Counted from the first letter of the stretch, positions 15,845-25,842 are shown. The stretch: 64,000 nucleotides of DNA from Asticcacaulis solisilvae (GCF_017875235.1 NZ_JAGGMI010000008.1:160519-224518); one strand, 5' to 3'. A program made the numbers and translations. Notes: generated from the letters alone by a model not told the origin.

Positions 15845-18800
15845 CTACCCTGCCCGGTCCATCTCGTCACGCACCGCCGGGAACAGAATCCAGAAGGTCG
15901 CGCCCTCGCCTTCGACCGAGTCATACCCTATCGTCCCGCCCATCTGCGCCACGATCTCCTTCGTGATGTGCAGCCCCAGGCCCGAGCCGCCCTTGGCGCG
16001 CGTGATCGACGAATCCGCCTGGGCGAAACGCCCAAAGATGCGCCCGCGGAAGTCGGCCGGAATGCCGGGTCCCTCGTCGCGGACGCTGATGCGGATATCC
16101 GAACCCGCGGGCGCGGCCGCGATATGCACCGTGCCGCCCTCAGGTGAGAACTTGACCGCGTTCGAAATCAGGTTGGTCATCACCTGCTGGAAACGCTCGC
16201 CGTCGACGCGGATCGCCGCGCCGGTCGCCGTCGCCGCCGCCAGGCCGACATTCAGCTTGTCGGCGAAGCCCTGGTTGAGCGCGACGCTTTGCTCCACCAG
16301 TTGCGCGACCGATTCATCGCGCAGGTCGAAGCGCATCGTCCCCGACGTGATCTTGTCGATATCGAGGATGTCGTTGACCAGCAGGACCAGCCGGTCGCAA
16401 TTCCGCCGCGCCATGTCGATCAGGCGCTGGCCGGCCTGGGGCAGGTTGCCGCCCAGGCTGTTGGCGACGAAGTCGAGCGAACCGCGAATGGCGGTGAGCG
16501 GCGTGCGCAGCTCGTGGCTGACGGTCGAGATGAACTCGCTCTTCATCTGCTCCATCACCCGGCGTTCGGTGACGTCCTGGATCTGCGATATGAAATAGTG
16601 CGGCGTGCCGTCGGCCTTGCGCACCAACGACACGCTGAGCAGGCCCCAGATGATGCGCCCGTCGCTATGGATATAGCGCTTTTCCAGCGTGTAGCTGGCG
16701 ATTTCGCCGGACAGCACCTGGCCGACCAGCGTCATGTCGGCGTCAAGATCGTCAGGATGGGTGATGGTCTGGAAATCGGTCCTGAGCAAGGTTTCCGGCG
16801 TATAGCCCAGAAGCTCGCACAGGGCGCCATTGACCTTGAGCCAGCGCCCGTCGGGGCTGACCAAGGCCTGGCCCGTCGGCGCGTTTTCCATGGCGAGGCG
16901 GAAGGTCTCCTCGCTGGTGACCAGCGCCTGCTGCTGGGCGCGGCGTTCGGTGATGTCCTCGGCGACGCCCAGATACCCGGTCAGCTCGCCGTTTTCGCCG
17001 ACAAGCGCCGTGGCGTTCAGGCTGACCGGAAAGCGCGTGCCGTCCTTGCGCACGAAGGTCCATTCGCTGGTGTCCTCGCCGAAGTGCGCGATGCGCGCCG
17101 TCAGGGTGGCGAACCCCGGCTTGAGCGCCAGGCCCAGTTCAGCATTGACGTGCCGCGTGCGCGCGATCAGTTCGGACGGGTCGTGCCACTTGATGGCGCT
17201 CTCGAAGCCGATGACTTCCGCGGCCGTATAGCCCAGCGCCGTCTCGGCCTCGGAATTGAACGAGGTGACGCGGCCGCCCGCATCGGTCGTGACCACGATA
17301 TATTTGGTGCTGGCCAGGATGGCGGCATTGAGCGTCGAGGCATCGAACAGGCGGCCGTTCGACTGGCTCAGTTCGCGCGACTTGCGCTTGGTCGTCAGAA
17401 GCGCCTGGACCGTCAGGGCGCACAGGCCGGCGATGACCAGCCCCGCCACCAGCGCGATGATCGGGAACGGCGACCGCTGCGTCGCCAGGAAGGCCTGGGC
17501 CGGACGAATCTGCAGCGTCCACACCGCGTTGGCGATGCCGGCATAGCCGGGGAGCGTCTTGCTGCTCAGCGGCGTGTCGCCGACGCTGGTCAGGGTCGTG
17601 GCGCGGCCGTCCGTCACCAGGCTGAGTTGGTAATTGCCGCGCAGGTCGTCGTTCAGCGCGTCCTCGGCGAACGCCCGCGCGTCGAAACGCGCCGCCAGGT
17701 AGTTGACCGGTTCGCCGCCGTCGAAGACCGGCACCATCAGGGTGAAGACCGGACGCCCCGTGGCGTCGTGTCCGAAGGTGACGGTCGTGCGCTGTCCGTC
17801 CGCGGCGGAGGCCGTCATAACCGCCGGCACGGCCGGCACGGCGGCCTCCGGCTCGGTCCACAGCGGCGTCCGGCGTGCGTCGAGCCAGGTCAGCGACTGC
17901 AGCCCGTCGATGTCGCGGACCATGTTGGCGGCGTCGTCACGCCACTGGGCATCCGGCCTGCCCGCCGTGCCGTTCCTGCGCGCGGCGAAGCGTTCCAGCG
18001 CCGTGACCGCGCTTTCGGACCGCGAGCCCAGAAGCTCCTCGATGCGTGAGGCGTCGCGCGCCATCAATCCCTCGGCGTAACGGTCCTCCTGTACGGACAG
18101 GGTGCGGTAACCGAAGGCGGCGCCGGCCGCCAGGACGAAGAAGACGGTCACGGGCACCAGGAACTGTTCGCGGCCGCCGCGTCCCTCCCCGACCGCGGCG
18201 TCCTTCATGCCCATGCCGAAGAAGAGCACGGCCAGCATGGCGGTGAACAAGAGCCCCGCCCCCAGGATCAGGGTCGGCGTCACCGACCGCGCCGAATAGT
18301 CGAAGGCCTTGGTGCTCTTCCACACAATCAGCCACGTCGTCTGGCCGGTTTGAAAAGACCGCCGCGCCGTGAAATTGCCGCCCGGCGCGGTATCAAAGCT
18401 GCGATAGATCAGCGCGTCCTGGCTTTCGACGGCCTGGTCGTAGATTTCGATGTCAACCTGGCTGCCCTGGCTGCGCGTCAGGTCGCTCAGGAGATTGCGC
18501 GCGACGAAGGGGGCGTAGATCCAGCCCTTCAGGTCGGCGCGGCGGCCCGCGACGGTGGCGGGCGCGTGGCCGGACGCATAGAGCGGCGCCAGCAGCAGGA
18601 AACCCGGCGTCCGCTCGCGGTCCTGGACCAGATAGACTTTCTTCGTCAGGGTGGTCCGGCCGGAATCGCGCGCGGTTCGCGCCGCCGATGCCCGGTTGGG
18701 CTCGAAGGCGATGTTGAGCCCCAGGGCAGCGCGATTGCTGTCGACCGGCTCCACATAGGTGATGACGAAGGCCTCGCCGCCGCCGGCCTCGGGATGCACG

Positions 18801-19798
18801 GCAAAGTCCGCGATGCCGTCGCCCTCCATGGCCGCCGTCAGGGCCGCCAATTCGTCCTTGCCGGCGGGCTGGATGAAGCCCAGGCCGCTCATGCCCGGAT
18901 AGTTGGTCTTGATGTCCAGCGCCGTGACATAGGTCTTCCACTCGGCATGGCTGACGTGGTCCTGCCCCGTCCAGAAGGCCTGGGCGCCGACCAAAGCGTT
19001 GTTGTAGGATTCCAGGCGGCGGCGCAGCGCCTTCTCGCTCTCGTGGGTCAGCGCCTCGAAGGCGTCCTGGCGCGCCTTGTACTCGCTGATCGACGCGATC
19101 TTCCAGGCGTAGAAGCTTAAGCCCAGCGGGATGAGCAGCAGGAACAGGGCCAGGGCCGACAGCCGCCCGACACCCTTCGCGTCGCCGCCGAAACCGATGG
19201 GGTGCGGATTGCCGGGCGCCACCAGGGCCAGCGGCAGGAAGACGATGACGCCGAAGACGTCGCCACCCCACCACGACAGCCAGTTGTTCAGCATGTCGGC
19301 CGGGCTGACCATCCCGGCGGCGCGCAGGGACAGGACGCCGACGCTGGCCGCCGTGACGCACGCCACGGGACCGGCGACGACGAACAGCCGGAAGATGCTG
19401 ATGACCGAATTGAGCTTCAGCGGCCGGCCGACGAACCGGCCCGCCAGGACACAGGCCAGCAGGACCTGAATGGTCGAACCGCCGGCGATGGCCGCGGCGA
19501 CCATGAGTTTCGGCCAGGCGATGGCGGCCGACGGTTCGAGCACGCCGGCGACGTGGGCGTTGAGCAGGAACGAGCCCAGAAAGACGCCCGGCCACAGGCG
19601 GCGGCCGTGCACCAGGCAGATGCCCAGGGCCAGCCCCGAAGGCGGCCAGATAATGGTGGCGAACCCTGGCGGCACCGACAGCATCAGACCCAGCTTGCCC
19701 GTGATGATATACAGGATCATCAGCGCCAGGACCTTGACGGCATAGGGCGGGCCCTGCCGGGAGATATCGGGTTTGGCCTGGGGGTTAAGCGTCGGCAT
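15845..19798 (-). CDS. MASE1-CHASE-PAS-PAS sensor histidine kinase
   Basis: This is a 1317-residue membrane sensor. Residues 20-320 form a MASE1 multi-helix domain (GFATIIWPPSGLALG). About 330-530 is a CHASE extracytoplasmic domain (FGFIQPAG-like GLGFIQPAGKDE, then GWIYAPFVARNLL). Two more helices near 560 and 610 enclose a second periplasmic region ending at a helix near 830. Two PAS domains follow (about 860-1110, with GYLGVAEDITERR and YFISQIQDVTERR). HisKA has SHELRTPLTAIRG with His near 1095, and the ATPase has the N box ISNAVKF and GGSGLGLHI. There is no receiver domain. It is the last gene of an operon with two receivers. Confidence 0.93.
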   Translation of the reverse strand: MPTLNPQAKPDISRQGPPYAVKVLALMILYIITGKLGLMLSVPPGFATIIWPPSGLALGICLVHGRRLWPGVFLGSFLLNAHVAGVLEPSAAIAWPKLMVAAAIAGGSTIQVLLACVLAGRFVGRPLKLNSVISIFRLFVVAGPVACVTAASVGVLSLRAAGMVSPADMLNNWLSWWGGDVFGVIVFLPLALVAPGNPHPIGFGGDAKGVGRLSALALFLLLIPLGLSFYAWKIASISEYKARQDAFEALTHESEKALRRRLESYNNALVGAQAFWTGQDHVSHAEWKTYVTALDIKTNYPGMSGLGFIQPAGKDELAALTAAMEGDGIADFAVHPEAGGGEAFVITYVEPVDSNRAALGLNIAFEPNRASAARTARDSGRTTLTKKVYLVQDRERTPGFLLLAPLYASGHAPATVAGRRADLKGWIYAPFVARNLLSDLTRSQGSQVDIEIYDQAVESQDALIYRSFDTAPGGNFTARRSFQTGQTTWLIVWKSTKAFDYSARSVTPTLILGAGLLFTAMLAVLFFGMGMKDAAVGEGRGGREQFLVPVTVFFVLAAGAAFGYRTLSVQEDRYAEGLMARDASRIEELLGSRSESAVTALERFAARRNGTAGRPDAQWRDDAANMVRDIDGLQSLTWLDARRTPLWTEPEAAVPAVPAVMTASAADGQRTTVTFGHDATGRPVFTLMVPVFDGGEPVNYLAARFDARAFAEDALNDDLRGNYQLSLVTDGRATTLTSVGDTPLSSKTLPGYAGIANAVWTLQIRPAQAFLATQRSPFPIIALVAGLVIAGLCALTVQALLTTKRKSRELSQSNGRLFDASTLNAAILASTKYIVVTTDAGGRVTSFNSEAETALGYTAAEVIGFESAIKWHDPSELIARTRHVNAELGLALKPGFATLTARIAHFGEDTSEWTFVRKDGTRFPVSLNATALVGENGELTGYLGVAEDITERRAQQQALVTSEETFRLAMENAPTGQALVSPDGRWLKVNGALCELLGYTPETLLRTDFQTITHPDDLDADMTLVGQVLSGEIASYTLEKRYIHSDGRIIWGLLSVSLVRKADGTPHYFISQIQDVTERRVMEQMKSEFISTVSHELRTPLTAIRGSLDFVANSLGGNLPQAGQRLIDMARRNCDRLVLLVNDILDIDKITSGTMRFDLRDESVAQLVEQSVALNQGFADKLNVGLAAATATGAAIRVDGERFQQVMTNLISNAVKFSPEGGTVHIAAAPAGSDIRISVRDEGPGIPADFRGRIFGRFAQADSSITRAKGGSGLGLHITKEIVAQMGGTIGYDSVEGEGATFWILFPAVRDEMDRAG

Positions 19799-19820
19799 GC
19801 CGGGCGACCGCGGACGCGCG

Positions 19821-20213
19821 CTAATAGATGCGGCTGGGGATCAGCCGCCTGATGCTGTTCAGCACGGCGTCCGTGTTGAAGGGCTTGATGATGAAATTGT
19901 CGGCGCCGACCTCGACGGCTTCGATGACGTCTGTATTCTTGTCGCGGGCCGACAGAACGATGACCGGGATGTCGCGGTAATCGTACTGGTCGCGCTTGGC
20001 CTTGAGAAAGCCGATGCCGTCGAGCTCGGGCATGGCCAGGTCGAGCAGGATGAGATCGGGCGTGAAGGTTTTCAGGCGCTCCAGCCCCAGGCGGCCATTG
20101 GCGGCGGTCTCGACGTCATAGCCGCTGGACGAGAGCACGATTTCCAGCAGGTCGCGGATGTCGGCGTCGTCCTCGACGACCAGGATGCGCTGCGATGCGG
20201 TTTGCAAGGTCAT
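19821..20213 (-). CDS. Single-domain response regulator (CheY-like)
   Basis: This 130-residue stand-alone receiver has acidic residues in VVEDD (13-16), phospho-acceptor Asp58 in LILLDLAMPE, the switch serine in VIVLSARD and Lys110 in FIIKPFN. It has no output domain. I use the ATG at 20213, which gives the standard short lead before ILVVEDD. It ends 22 bp before the sensor kinase starts and is 28 bp after the upstream receiver, so all three are one transcription unit and it is the likely phosphorylation partner of that kinase. Confidence 0.92.
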   Translation of the reverse strand: MTLQTASQRILVVEDDADIRDLLEIVLSSSGYDVETAANGRLGLERLKTFTPDLILLDLAMPELDGIGFLKAKRDQYDYRDIPVIVLSARDKNTDVIEAVEVGADNFIIKPFNTDAVLNSIRRLIPSRIY

Positions 20214-20241
20214 GGCCCGTGCCTGTCCCGTGGAGGGGTTC

Positions 20242-20772
20242 TTATAAATCGATAGTCCGGGAGTGTTGATATCCCGTTTCCATGCCGGCGATCCGCCATG
20301 GAGCGTCCTCTGCATGGGGGACCTGCATCAGGGTAAACCAGTATGCGGTCAGGCTTTCGATCATGGCCGCGTAGGCCTCCATGGAATCGGGCTTGGTCAG
20401 GTAGCCGCTGGCATGGGCGTCATAGGCCGCCACGATATCCTGCACGGCCTGCGAGCTTGACAGAACAATACACGGAATGCGGCGGAAGCGGTGATCACGC
20501 TTCAGTGCGCGGATGAGCTCGACGCCGCTGATGCCGGGCAGGTTCAGGTCGGTGACGATCAGGTCGGGCAAGAATTCCGTACCCGTGCCGCCGTCCTGGT
20601 TAAGGCTGGCCTGCTGGAGGAGAATGAGCGCCGCTTCGGCCGTGTGCGCGATCGCCAGGACGGCGTCGGGGCGGGTCCGCTCGAAGGTGCGGCGAAACAG
20701 CGTGGCGTCGCCTTCGCTATCCTCGACCAGCATGACGCGTGGCGCGCGCCCTCTTTCAACCAGCTTACTCAT
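20242..20772 (-). CDS. Rcp1-type single-domain response regulator
   Basis: This 176-residue receiver has VMLVEDSEGDATLFRRTFER at its start, typical of the Rcp1 group that works with PAS/phytochrome-type kinases. Asp75 is in IVTDLNLPG and Lys127 in GYLTKPD. It carries a long acceptor loop and a 35-residue tail after the receiver. It is the first gene of the receiver-receiver-kinase operon. The ATG at 20772 is preferred; a longer frame to 20886 adds residues unlike a receiver. A close paralogue lies at 62011-62475. Confidence 0.9.
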   Translation of the reverse strand: MSKLVERGRAPRVMLVEDSEGDATLFRRTFERTRPDAVLAIAHTAEAALILLQQASLNQDGGTGTEFLPDLIVTDLNLPGISGVELIRALKRDHRFRRIPCIVLSSSQAVQDIVAAYDAHASGYLTKPDSMEAYAAMIESLTAYWFTLMQVPHAEDAPWRIAGMETGYQHSRTIDL

Positions 20773-20887
20773 GGGTATGCAACTTTCGGTACGGATGCAC
20801 CGGAACGCCGGTGACTGGATACGCCGCGCCCGCAATGTGCGCGTGTAATCAGTATTGGCCGGAATCGGTAAATGTCGATGAATCAAT

Positions 20888-20903
20888 TGTCACGGTTGTG
20901 ACA
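20888..20903. promoter_or_regulatory. TGTCAC-N4-GTGACA dyad in the divergent gap
   Basis: A perfect 6-bp inverted repeat, TGTCAC and GTGACA, sits in the 403-bp gap between the receiver operon and the esterase gene, about 115 bp upstream of the receiver start. It resembles a transcription-factor site (CRP/FNR-like half-sites) but there is no independent support. Nothing else in the gap stands out. Confidence 0.3.
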
Positions 20904-21175
20904 CAATCTGGCGTGGCGCGACTCCGGCCCCGCAGGTGTCTTATCGGTATCGTCCGACTATGGACAGTGCGGACAGTTGCACCCCGCAATGGCGACCGTT
21001 AGCTTGAAAAGTGTATAAAATTCAGTCCATTGCCGCTGCCCATTGAGTCGCTTAAAAGTAGGCCCGGCATTTGGGCGTACGGCGCCGCCAAAAGTAAAAG
21101 AACAGTCGCGGGCCTGCCCGCGACATACGCTCTGGGCGTCGGACTCCGGGACGGAAATTGAAAAAGGGGCATGGA

Positions 21176-22237
21176 ATGCGCGGTCAGACAATTCTTGGTG
21201 CAGTCATCCTCATATCGGGTCTTGCCGCCGGCATGGCGCCCGCGGGCGCTTCGCGCGCCAAGGCCCCGGCGGGCACCGTCCAAGTCGAGCGCCTCAAGGT
21301 GCACAGCCGCGCGCTGGAGGGTAATCTCGAAGGCGAAAAGCCTGACCGCGATGTCATCGTCTATCTGCCCGCCGACTATGCCACCAGCGGCAACCGCCGC
21401 TATCCCGTCGTCTATGCCCTGCACGGCTACGGCCTGACCGCCGACGGTTTCGCGGGCCTCCTGCAAAGCCCGCGAACCATCGATGCGGCCTATGCCGGGC
21501 CGATGCCAGGCATGATCGTCGTCCTGCCGGATACGCAAACCCTGCACAACGGCTCCATGTACTCCAGCTCGGTTACCATCGGCGACTGGGAGGGCTTCAT
21601 CACGCGCGATTTGGTGGCCTATATCGACGGCCATTACCGGACGATCGCGGATCGCGGGAGCCGTGGCCGGGCCGGCCATTCGATGGGTGGGTACGGCGCT
21701 GCCCGCCTGGGCATGAAGTATCCGGATGTCTTCAGCGCGCTCTACATCATGAGCCCATGCTGTCTGTCGGCGCGGGGCGCGCCGCCGGCGCCAGCAGCGG
21801 CCGCTGTCGAAACCGTCAGGACACCCGAAGAGGCCGCGAAGCTGGACTTCCTGCCTCGCGCCACGTTCGCCGTCGCCGCGGCCTGGTCACCCAATCCGAA
21901 CAAACCGCCCCTTTTCGTCGACCTGCCGACCGTGAACGGAGTCCCCGACGCATCCGTTCTGGCGCGCTGGGCCGCGAACGCGCCGCTGGCGATGGTCGAC
22001 CAGAACATCTTCAATCTGCGCAGATACACCGCCATCGCCATTGACGTCGGCGATCAGGACGGCCTCCGCGTGGACGCGGCGGAGTTGCACACGCGCATGC
22101 GTGAGTCCGGGGTGCCCAACAGTTTCGAAATCTACACCGGCGACCATGGCAACCGCGTCGCGGAACGGTTCCAGAAAAACGTCCTGCCCTTCTTTGCCGG
22201 CGCCCTGACGTTCGACGGCGCACCTGCCAAGCCATAA
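21176..22237 (+). CDS. Exported esterase (esterase D / PF00756-type)
   Basis: This 353-residue protein has a signal peptide (hydrophobic ILGAVILISGLAAGMAPAGA). The alpha/beta hydrolase body shows the esterase-D layout: RDVIVYLPADYA, RYPVVYALHGYG as oxyanion region, GRAGHSMGGYGA with nucleophile Ser near 169, an acid in VGDQDGLRV near 293 and His in GDHGNRV near 323. Similar enzymes remove feruloyl or acetyl groups from plant polysaccharides or act on siderophore and trehalose esters. The ATG at 21176 has an AAGGGG site; an upstream TTG would add six residues. It precedes a TonB-dependent receptor, suggesting a joint role in nutrient scavenging. Confidence 0.88.
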   Translation: MRGQTILGAVILISGLAAGMAPAGASRAKAPAGTVQVERLKVHSRALEGNLEGEKPDRDVIVYLPADYATSGNRRYPVVYALHGYGLTADGFAGLLQSPRTIDAAYAGPMPGMIVVLPDTQTLHNGSMYSSSVTIGDWEGFITRDLVAYIDGHYRTIADRGSRGRAGHSMGGYGAARLGMKYPDVFSALYIMSPCCLSARGAPPAPAAAAVETVRTPEEAAKLDFLPRATFAVAAAWSPNPNKPPLFVDLPTVNGVPDASVLARWAANAPLAMVDQNIFNLRRYTAIAIDVGDQDGLRVDAAELHTRMRESGVPNSFEIYTGDHGNRVAERFQKNVLPFFAGALTFDGAPAKP

Positions 22238-22426
22238 TCCAGAGCCATCTCGCCATCGTTCGCCCGGCCCTGAACCCAGCCGCGCGGCGGAGGACGAGAC
22301 GCACCGCCACGGCCCCAACAGGTCGTGGCGGTGCACAACCGCATGGCTGCATGCTCCAAAATCAGAACCGCATGTTTCGGACCGGCACGCGGTCACTCAG
22401 AGTCGACCGCGGAAAACACCAACAAA

Positions 22427-22440
22427 TGTTAGCGCTCACA
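22427..22440. promoter_or_regulatory. LacI-family-like operator
   Basis: TGTTAGCGCTCACA differs by one base from the perfect palindrome TGTTAGCGCTAACA. It has the central CG and the flank pattern typical of LacI/GalR-family operators. It lies 333 bp before the TonB-dependent receptor start in a 535-bp gap that turns AT-rich after it (22480-22560). No LacI-family gene is in the window. The rest of the gap shows no gene. Confidence 0.55.
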
Positions 22441-22772
22441 AATATGTGATGTCAGGCCAACTCAAGGAGCATTTGGCAAGGCCAATCATCAGACGAAAGC
22501 TAACGTCGAATACCTAAAGCGCCAAAACCAATTAATATCATTATATTTCGGCCGCTTAATGCCATATCAAGTGATGTGAGGACCTCCTTCCCTCAGCCAT
22601 CAGGCCGGTCATGTGGAGAATACGCAACACTAAAAGTGCATTGGTCAGGCCAGATTGACCTGATGTAATCGCTGTAATAAGCAGACAATTGTGACCCCTC
22701 CAAAGCCGGGAGATGTCGCATTCACAAAACACAATGAGGTCAACCAAACCTCAGCCAGAGGGAGTCATTTAC

Positions 22773-25727
22773 ATGTCCAGATCGAAGACCCGCGCCTGTT
22801 CCGTCAAGGCGGCATTGATGGGCGCAACCATCCTGACGAGCCTGCCGTTCGCGGCGGCGTACGCCCAGGACACCGGTGGCGCGCCAGCCGCCGATACCGA
22901 TGTCGTCGTCGTCACCGGCTATCGTGCGTCGCTCAGAAACGCCACGACGGCCAAGAAGACGGCGACAAACTTCACCGAAACCATCTTCTCCGAAGACCTC
23001 GGCAAATTCCCCGACCTCAACATGGCCGAGTCGATGCAGCGTGTGCCGGGCATGGTCGTCCAGCGCGACAGCCTGACCGGCGAAGGCACGCAGATCTCGG
23101 TCCGCGCCCTGCCCCCCAGCTTCACCCAGGTGACGATGAACGGCAACCGCGTCATGGTGGCGTCCGACTTCGGCTTTACCGGATCCGCACCGAACCGCAG
23201 CGTCGACCTCGACATGTTCCCGACCGGCCTGTTCAACCGCGTCGACGTCGCCAAGACACCATCGGCCGAAACGCTTGAAGGCGGCATCGCCGGCACTGTA
23301 AACGTCCAGAACGCCCGGCCCTTCGACCGCAAGGGCACCCACGTGGTCCTGGCCGCCCAGGGCAATTACAACAGCAACGTCAAGGAATGGGCGCCGCGCG
23401 TCACGGCCGTCGCGTCCAAGACCTGGGACAAGTTCGGCGTCCTGGCCGGCTACACCCAGACCAACCGCAAGATCTACACCGCCGGTTTCGAAACCGTCGG
23501 CTGGGGTGACCCGAACCTCAGCAACTTCTGCACCAGCTGCGACCCGGGCGCCCAGTTTCCGGGCAATGGCGTGGTCGTCAACAAGGCCGGCTCGAACCAG
23601 TTCCGTTTCGGCAACACCATCTACAGCTATACGGGCAACGGCCTGACGCCGGGCAATCTCGACATGGCGGGCCTGTCGGCGCTCAACCCCGGCCTGACCC
23701 AGGACCAGATCAAGGGCGCCATCCTGCCGCGCCTCGGCCGCAACTCGCTGCTGGACGGCGAAACGACCAACAAGGTCGGCCTGGTCGCGCTGGAATACCG
23801 TCCGACCGAAGACCTGCGCTTCACGCTGGACATCCTGGCCGGCGACGCCGAACGCGAAGCGCTCAAGACCAACATGATGTGGGCCGTGCGCGGGACCGGT
23901 CCGGGCGACGATTATAACGGCGGCATGATCCCCATTGGCATGAAGGTCGACGCCAACAACGTCGTCACCTCGGGCACCTTCGCCAATTCCAGCTTCTTCC
24001 TGGAAAACAACTTCTATCTCGACAACACCTCGTACACGAGCGCGAACTTCGGCTTCGTCTGGTCGCCCGCCGACTCTTGGACCATCGACGGCCAGCTGGG
24101 CGCCATGTCTTCGGACTATGAACGCCGCGTCCTGTTCCTCAAATACCGTTCGCCCTTCCAGGTCGAGACGAACACCACCTACACCAACGATTCCGGCAAC
24201 GACATCCCGACCATCAAGTCGAACCTGGACCTGAACAGCCCGACCCTCGGCTGGCGGGTGTTCACGGGCGGCCAGATGATCCTCCAGCGCGACATGCGCC
24301 ACGTCGATACCTCGGCGGCGCGCCTGAACTTCACCAAGACCCATGGCGACTGGACCTTCAAGGGCGGCTGGGCCATCGACAAGTTCCTGCGCGAAATGGA
24401 CATCCGCGACAATTCCGCGGCGCTGCAGGCGGCCTATGCGGCGGCCATCCCCGACGCCAACCTGAGCCAGTACCTGGTGCCCATGACGCAGTCCGTCTAT
24501 GACGGCAGCGGCGTGACCGGCGCGGGCTTCGACAAGTGGGTCACGCCCGATTTCGACAAGGTGGCGGCGGCGATCAATTTCGAGGCGCTGGTGACCGCGC
24601 CCGGCAATGTGACGACCAGCAACACCACCAACGGCGCGGGCTCGACCAATATCGAGGAAGAGATCAGCTCGGCCTACGCCATGGCGGCCTATAACGGCAA
24701 CCTGTTCTCCTTCCCGGTCCGCGCCAACTACGGCTACCGCTTCCAGACGACGGAACAGACCATCACCTCGCCATCGGTCATCAACAACCAGGTCGTCTAC
24801 ATAACGACCGAGCGCAAGTACAAGGACGTCCTGCCAGCCTTCAACCTGGCGGTCAGCGCGACCGAAAAACTGAACCTGCGCTTCGCGGCTTCGAAGACCA
24901 TGACACGCGCCAACCCGGCCGACATGTCCTCGCAGCTGGGCTTCAGCGACCCGTCGGCCCAAAGCGCCAGCCAGGGCAATCCGGGCCTGAAACCCTTCTA
25001 TTCGAACAATCTCGACTTCGGCGGCGAGTACTATACCGGCAGAACCGGCTATGTTGGCCTGACCTGGTTCCGCAAGGAGATCGAGAACTACACGGCGCGC
25101 GTCAACGTCGTCGTGCCGTTCGGCACGCTCGGTATCGGCTATGCCAACCTCAACGCCACACAGCAGACGTCGATGGCGGTCAACCTCGGCACGACGTCCG
25201 CCGCGCTGCTGGCCAATCCGTCGCTGGCCGACGCCGCGCCGATCAACCTGTCGACGCCGCAGAACTCGGCGCTCAAGCTGATCCTCAAGGGCCAGGAATT
25301 CATCTGGGTCCAGCCGCTCGACAACCTGCTGGATGGCCTGGGCTACACCTTCAACTACACCAAGTTCGAGTTCGACCAGGTGACCCTGGCGACCGGCGTG
25401 CCGGACTATACCTATAACTTCACCGGCTATTTCGAACGCGACGCCTACTCGGTGCGCCTCAGCTACGCCAAGGTCGGCAAGACGACCATCGGCCTGCTGC
25501 CCTCACCCAACAGCGTGCCCTACGACTGGTACGGCGACGAGCGTCACCAGCTCGACCTGTCGGCGTCCTACAAGTTCAAGGCGTTCGGCTTCGATCAAAG
25601 CATAACCCTCGACGCCACCAACCTCGATAACCAGGGCTTCAAGGGCTATCTCGGCTTCGAGAACGTCCCCTACAGCTATCAGCGTCCGGGAACGACCATC
25701 CTGCTCGGCTGGCGCGCCCAGTACTAG
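22773..25727 (+). CDS. TonB-dependent receptor
   Basis: This 984-residue outer-membrane receptor has a signal peptide ending FAAAYAQD. A TonB box-like DVVVVTGYR follows, then the plug with FPDLNMAESMQRVPGMVVQR and VRALPPSFTQVTMNG, and a long beta barrel ending in GWRAQY with a terminal aromatic residue. The plug wording is that of the large receptor family expanded in Caulobacter and xanthomonads for carbohydrate uptake. The ATG has GAGGGAG eight bases upstream; an ATG at 22713 would precede the signal. The stop codon is fused to two-hairpin element copy C. The substrate is unknown, but the LacI-type site and upstream esterase favour a glycan. Confidence 0.93.
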   Translation: MSRSKTRACSVKAALMGATILTSLPFAAAYAQDTGGAPAADTDVVVVTGYRASLRNATTAKKTATNFTETIFSEDLGKFPDLNMAESMQRVPGMVVQRDSLTGEGTQISVRALPPSFTQVTMNGNRVMVASDFGFTGSAPNRSVDLDMFPTGLFNRVDVAKTPSAETLEGGIAGTVNVQNARPFDRKGTHVVLAAQGNYNSNVKEWAPRVTAVASKTWDKFGVLAGYTQTNRKIYTAGFETVGWGDPNLSNFCTSCDPGAQFPGNGVVVNKAGSNQFRFGNTIYSYTGNGLTPGNLDMAGLSALNPGLTQDQIKGAILPRLGRNSLLDGETTNKVGLVALEYRPTEDLRFTLDILAGDAEREALKTNMMWAVRGTGPGDDYNGGMIPIGMKVDANNVVTSGTFANSSFFLENNFYLDNTSYTSANFGFVWSPADSWTIDGQLGAMSSDYERRVLFLKYRSPFQVETNTTYTNDSGNDIPTIKSNLDLNSPTLGWRVFTGGQMILQRDMRHVDTSAARLNFTKTHGDWTFKGGWAIDKFLREMDIRDNSAALQAAYAAAIPDANLSQYLVPMTQSVYDGSGVTGAGFDKWVTPDFDKVAAAINFEALVTAPGNVTTSNTTNGAGSTNIEEEISSAYAMAAYNGNLFSFPVRANYGYRFQTTEQTITSPSVINNQVVYITTERKYKDVLPAFNLAVSATEKLNLRFAASKTMTRANPADMSSQLGFSDPSAQSASQGNPGLKPFYSNNLDFGGEYYTGRTGYVGLTWFRKEIENYTARVNVVVPFGTLGIGYANLNATQQTSMAVNLGTTSAALLANPSLADAAPINLSTPQNSALKLILKGQEFIWVQPLDNLLDGLGYTFNYTKFEFDQVTLATGVPDYTYNFTGYFERDAYSVRLSYAKVGKTTIGLLPSPNSVPYDWYGDERHQLDLSASYKFKAFGFDQSITLDATNLDNQGFKGYLGFENVPYSYQRPGTTILLGWRAQY

Positions 25728-25842
25728 AGCGATATGGCGAAAAGTGCCAAGATGCGTTTTTTGGGGTTTTCGCCTTAAATATCGCGACAAAACAAAAGCT
25801 TAGATCGGCATGATGTTTCCACTTAAAATCATACCGATCTAA
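25725..25842 (+). mobile_element. Two-hairpin palindromic element, copy C
   Basis: Same architecture as copy A. It begins at the CTA within the receiver gene's TACTAG stop region and continues GAGCGATATGGCG. It carries a longer inner loop (CCAAGATGCGTTTTTTGGGG) than copy A, then the ACAAAACAAAA spacer and the second hairpin ending CCGATCTA. The insertion provides the last base of the receptor stop codon region without altering the protein end visibly. Confidence 0.75.

Noticed and set aside
16289..18049. 586-codon frame antisense to the sensor kinase
   Set aside because: Composition is that of a reverse-strand shadow (Arg/Gln/Gly-rich); the kinase on the other strand has complete, ordered domains.
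22740..24962. 740-codon frame antisense to the TonB-dependent receptor
   Set aside because: No recognisable motif, and the opposite strand encodes a full receptor with signal peptide and plug.
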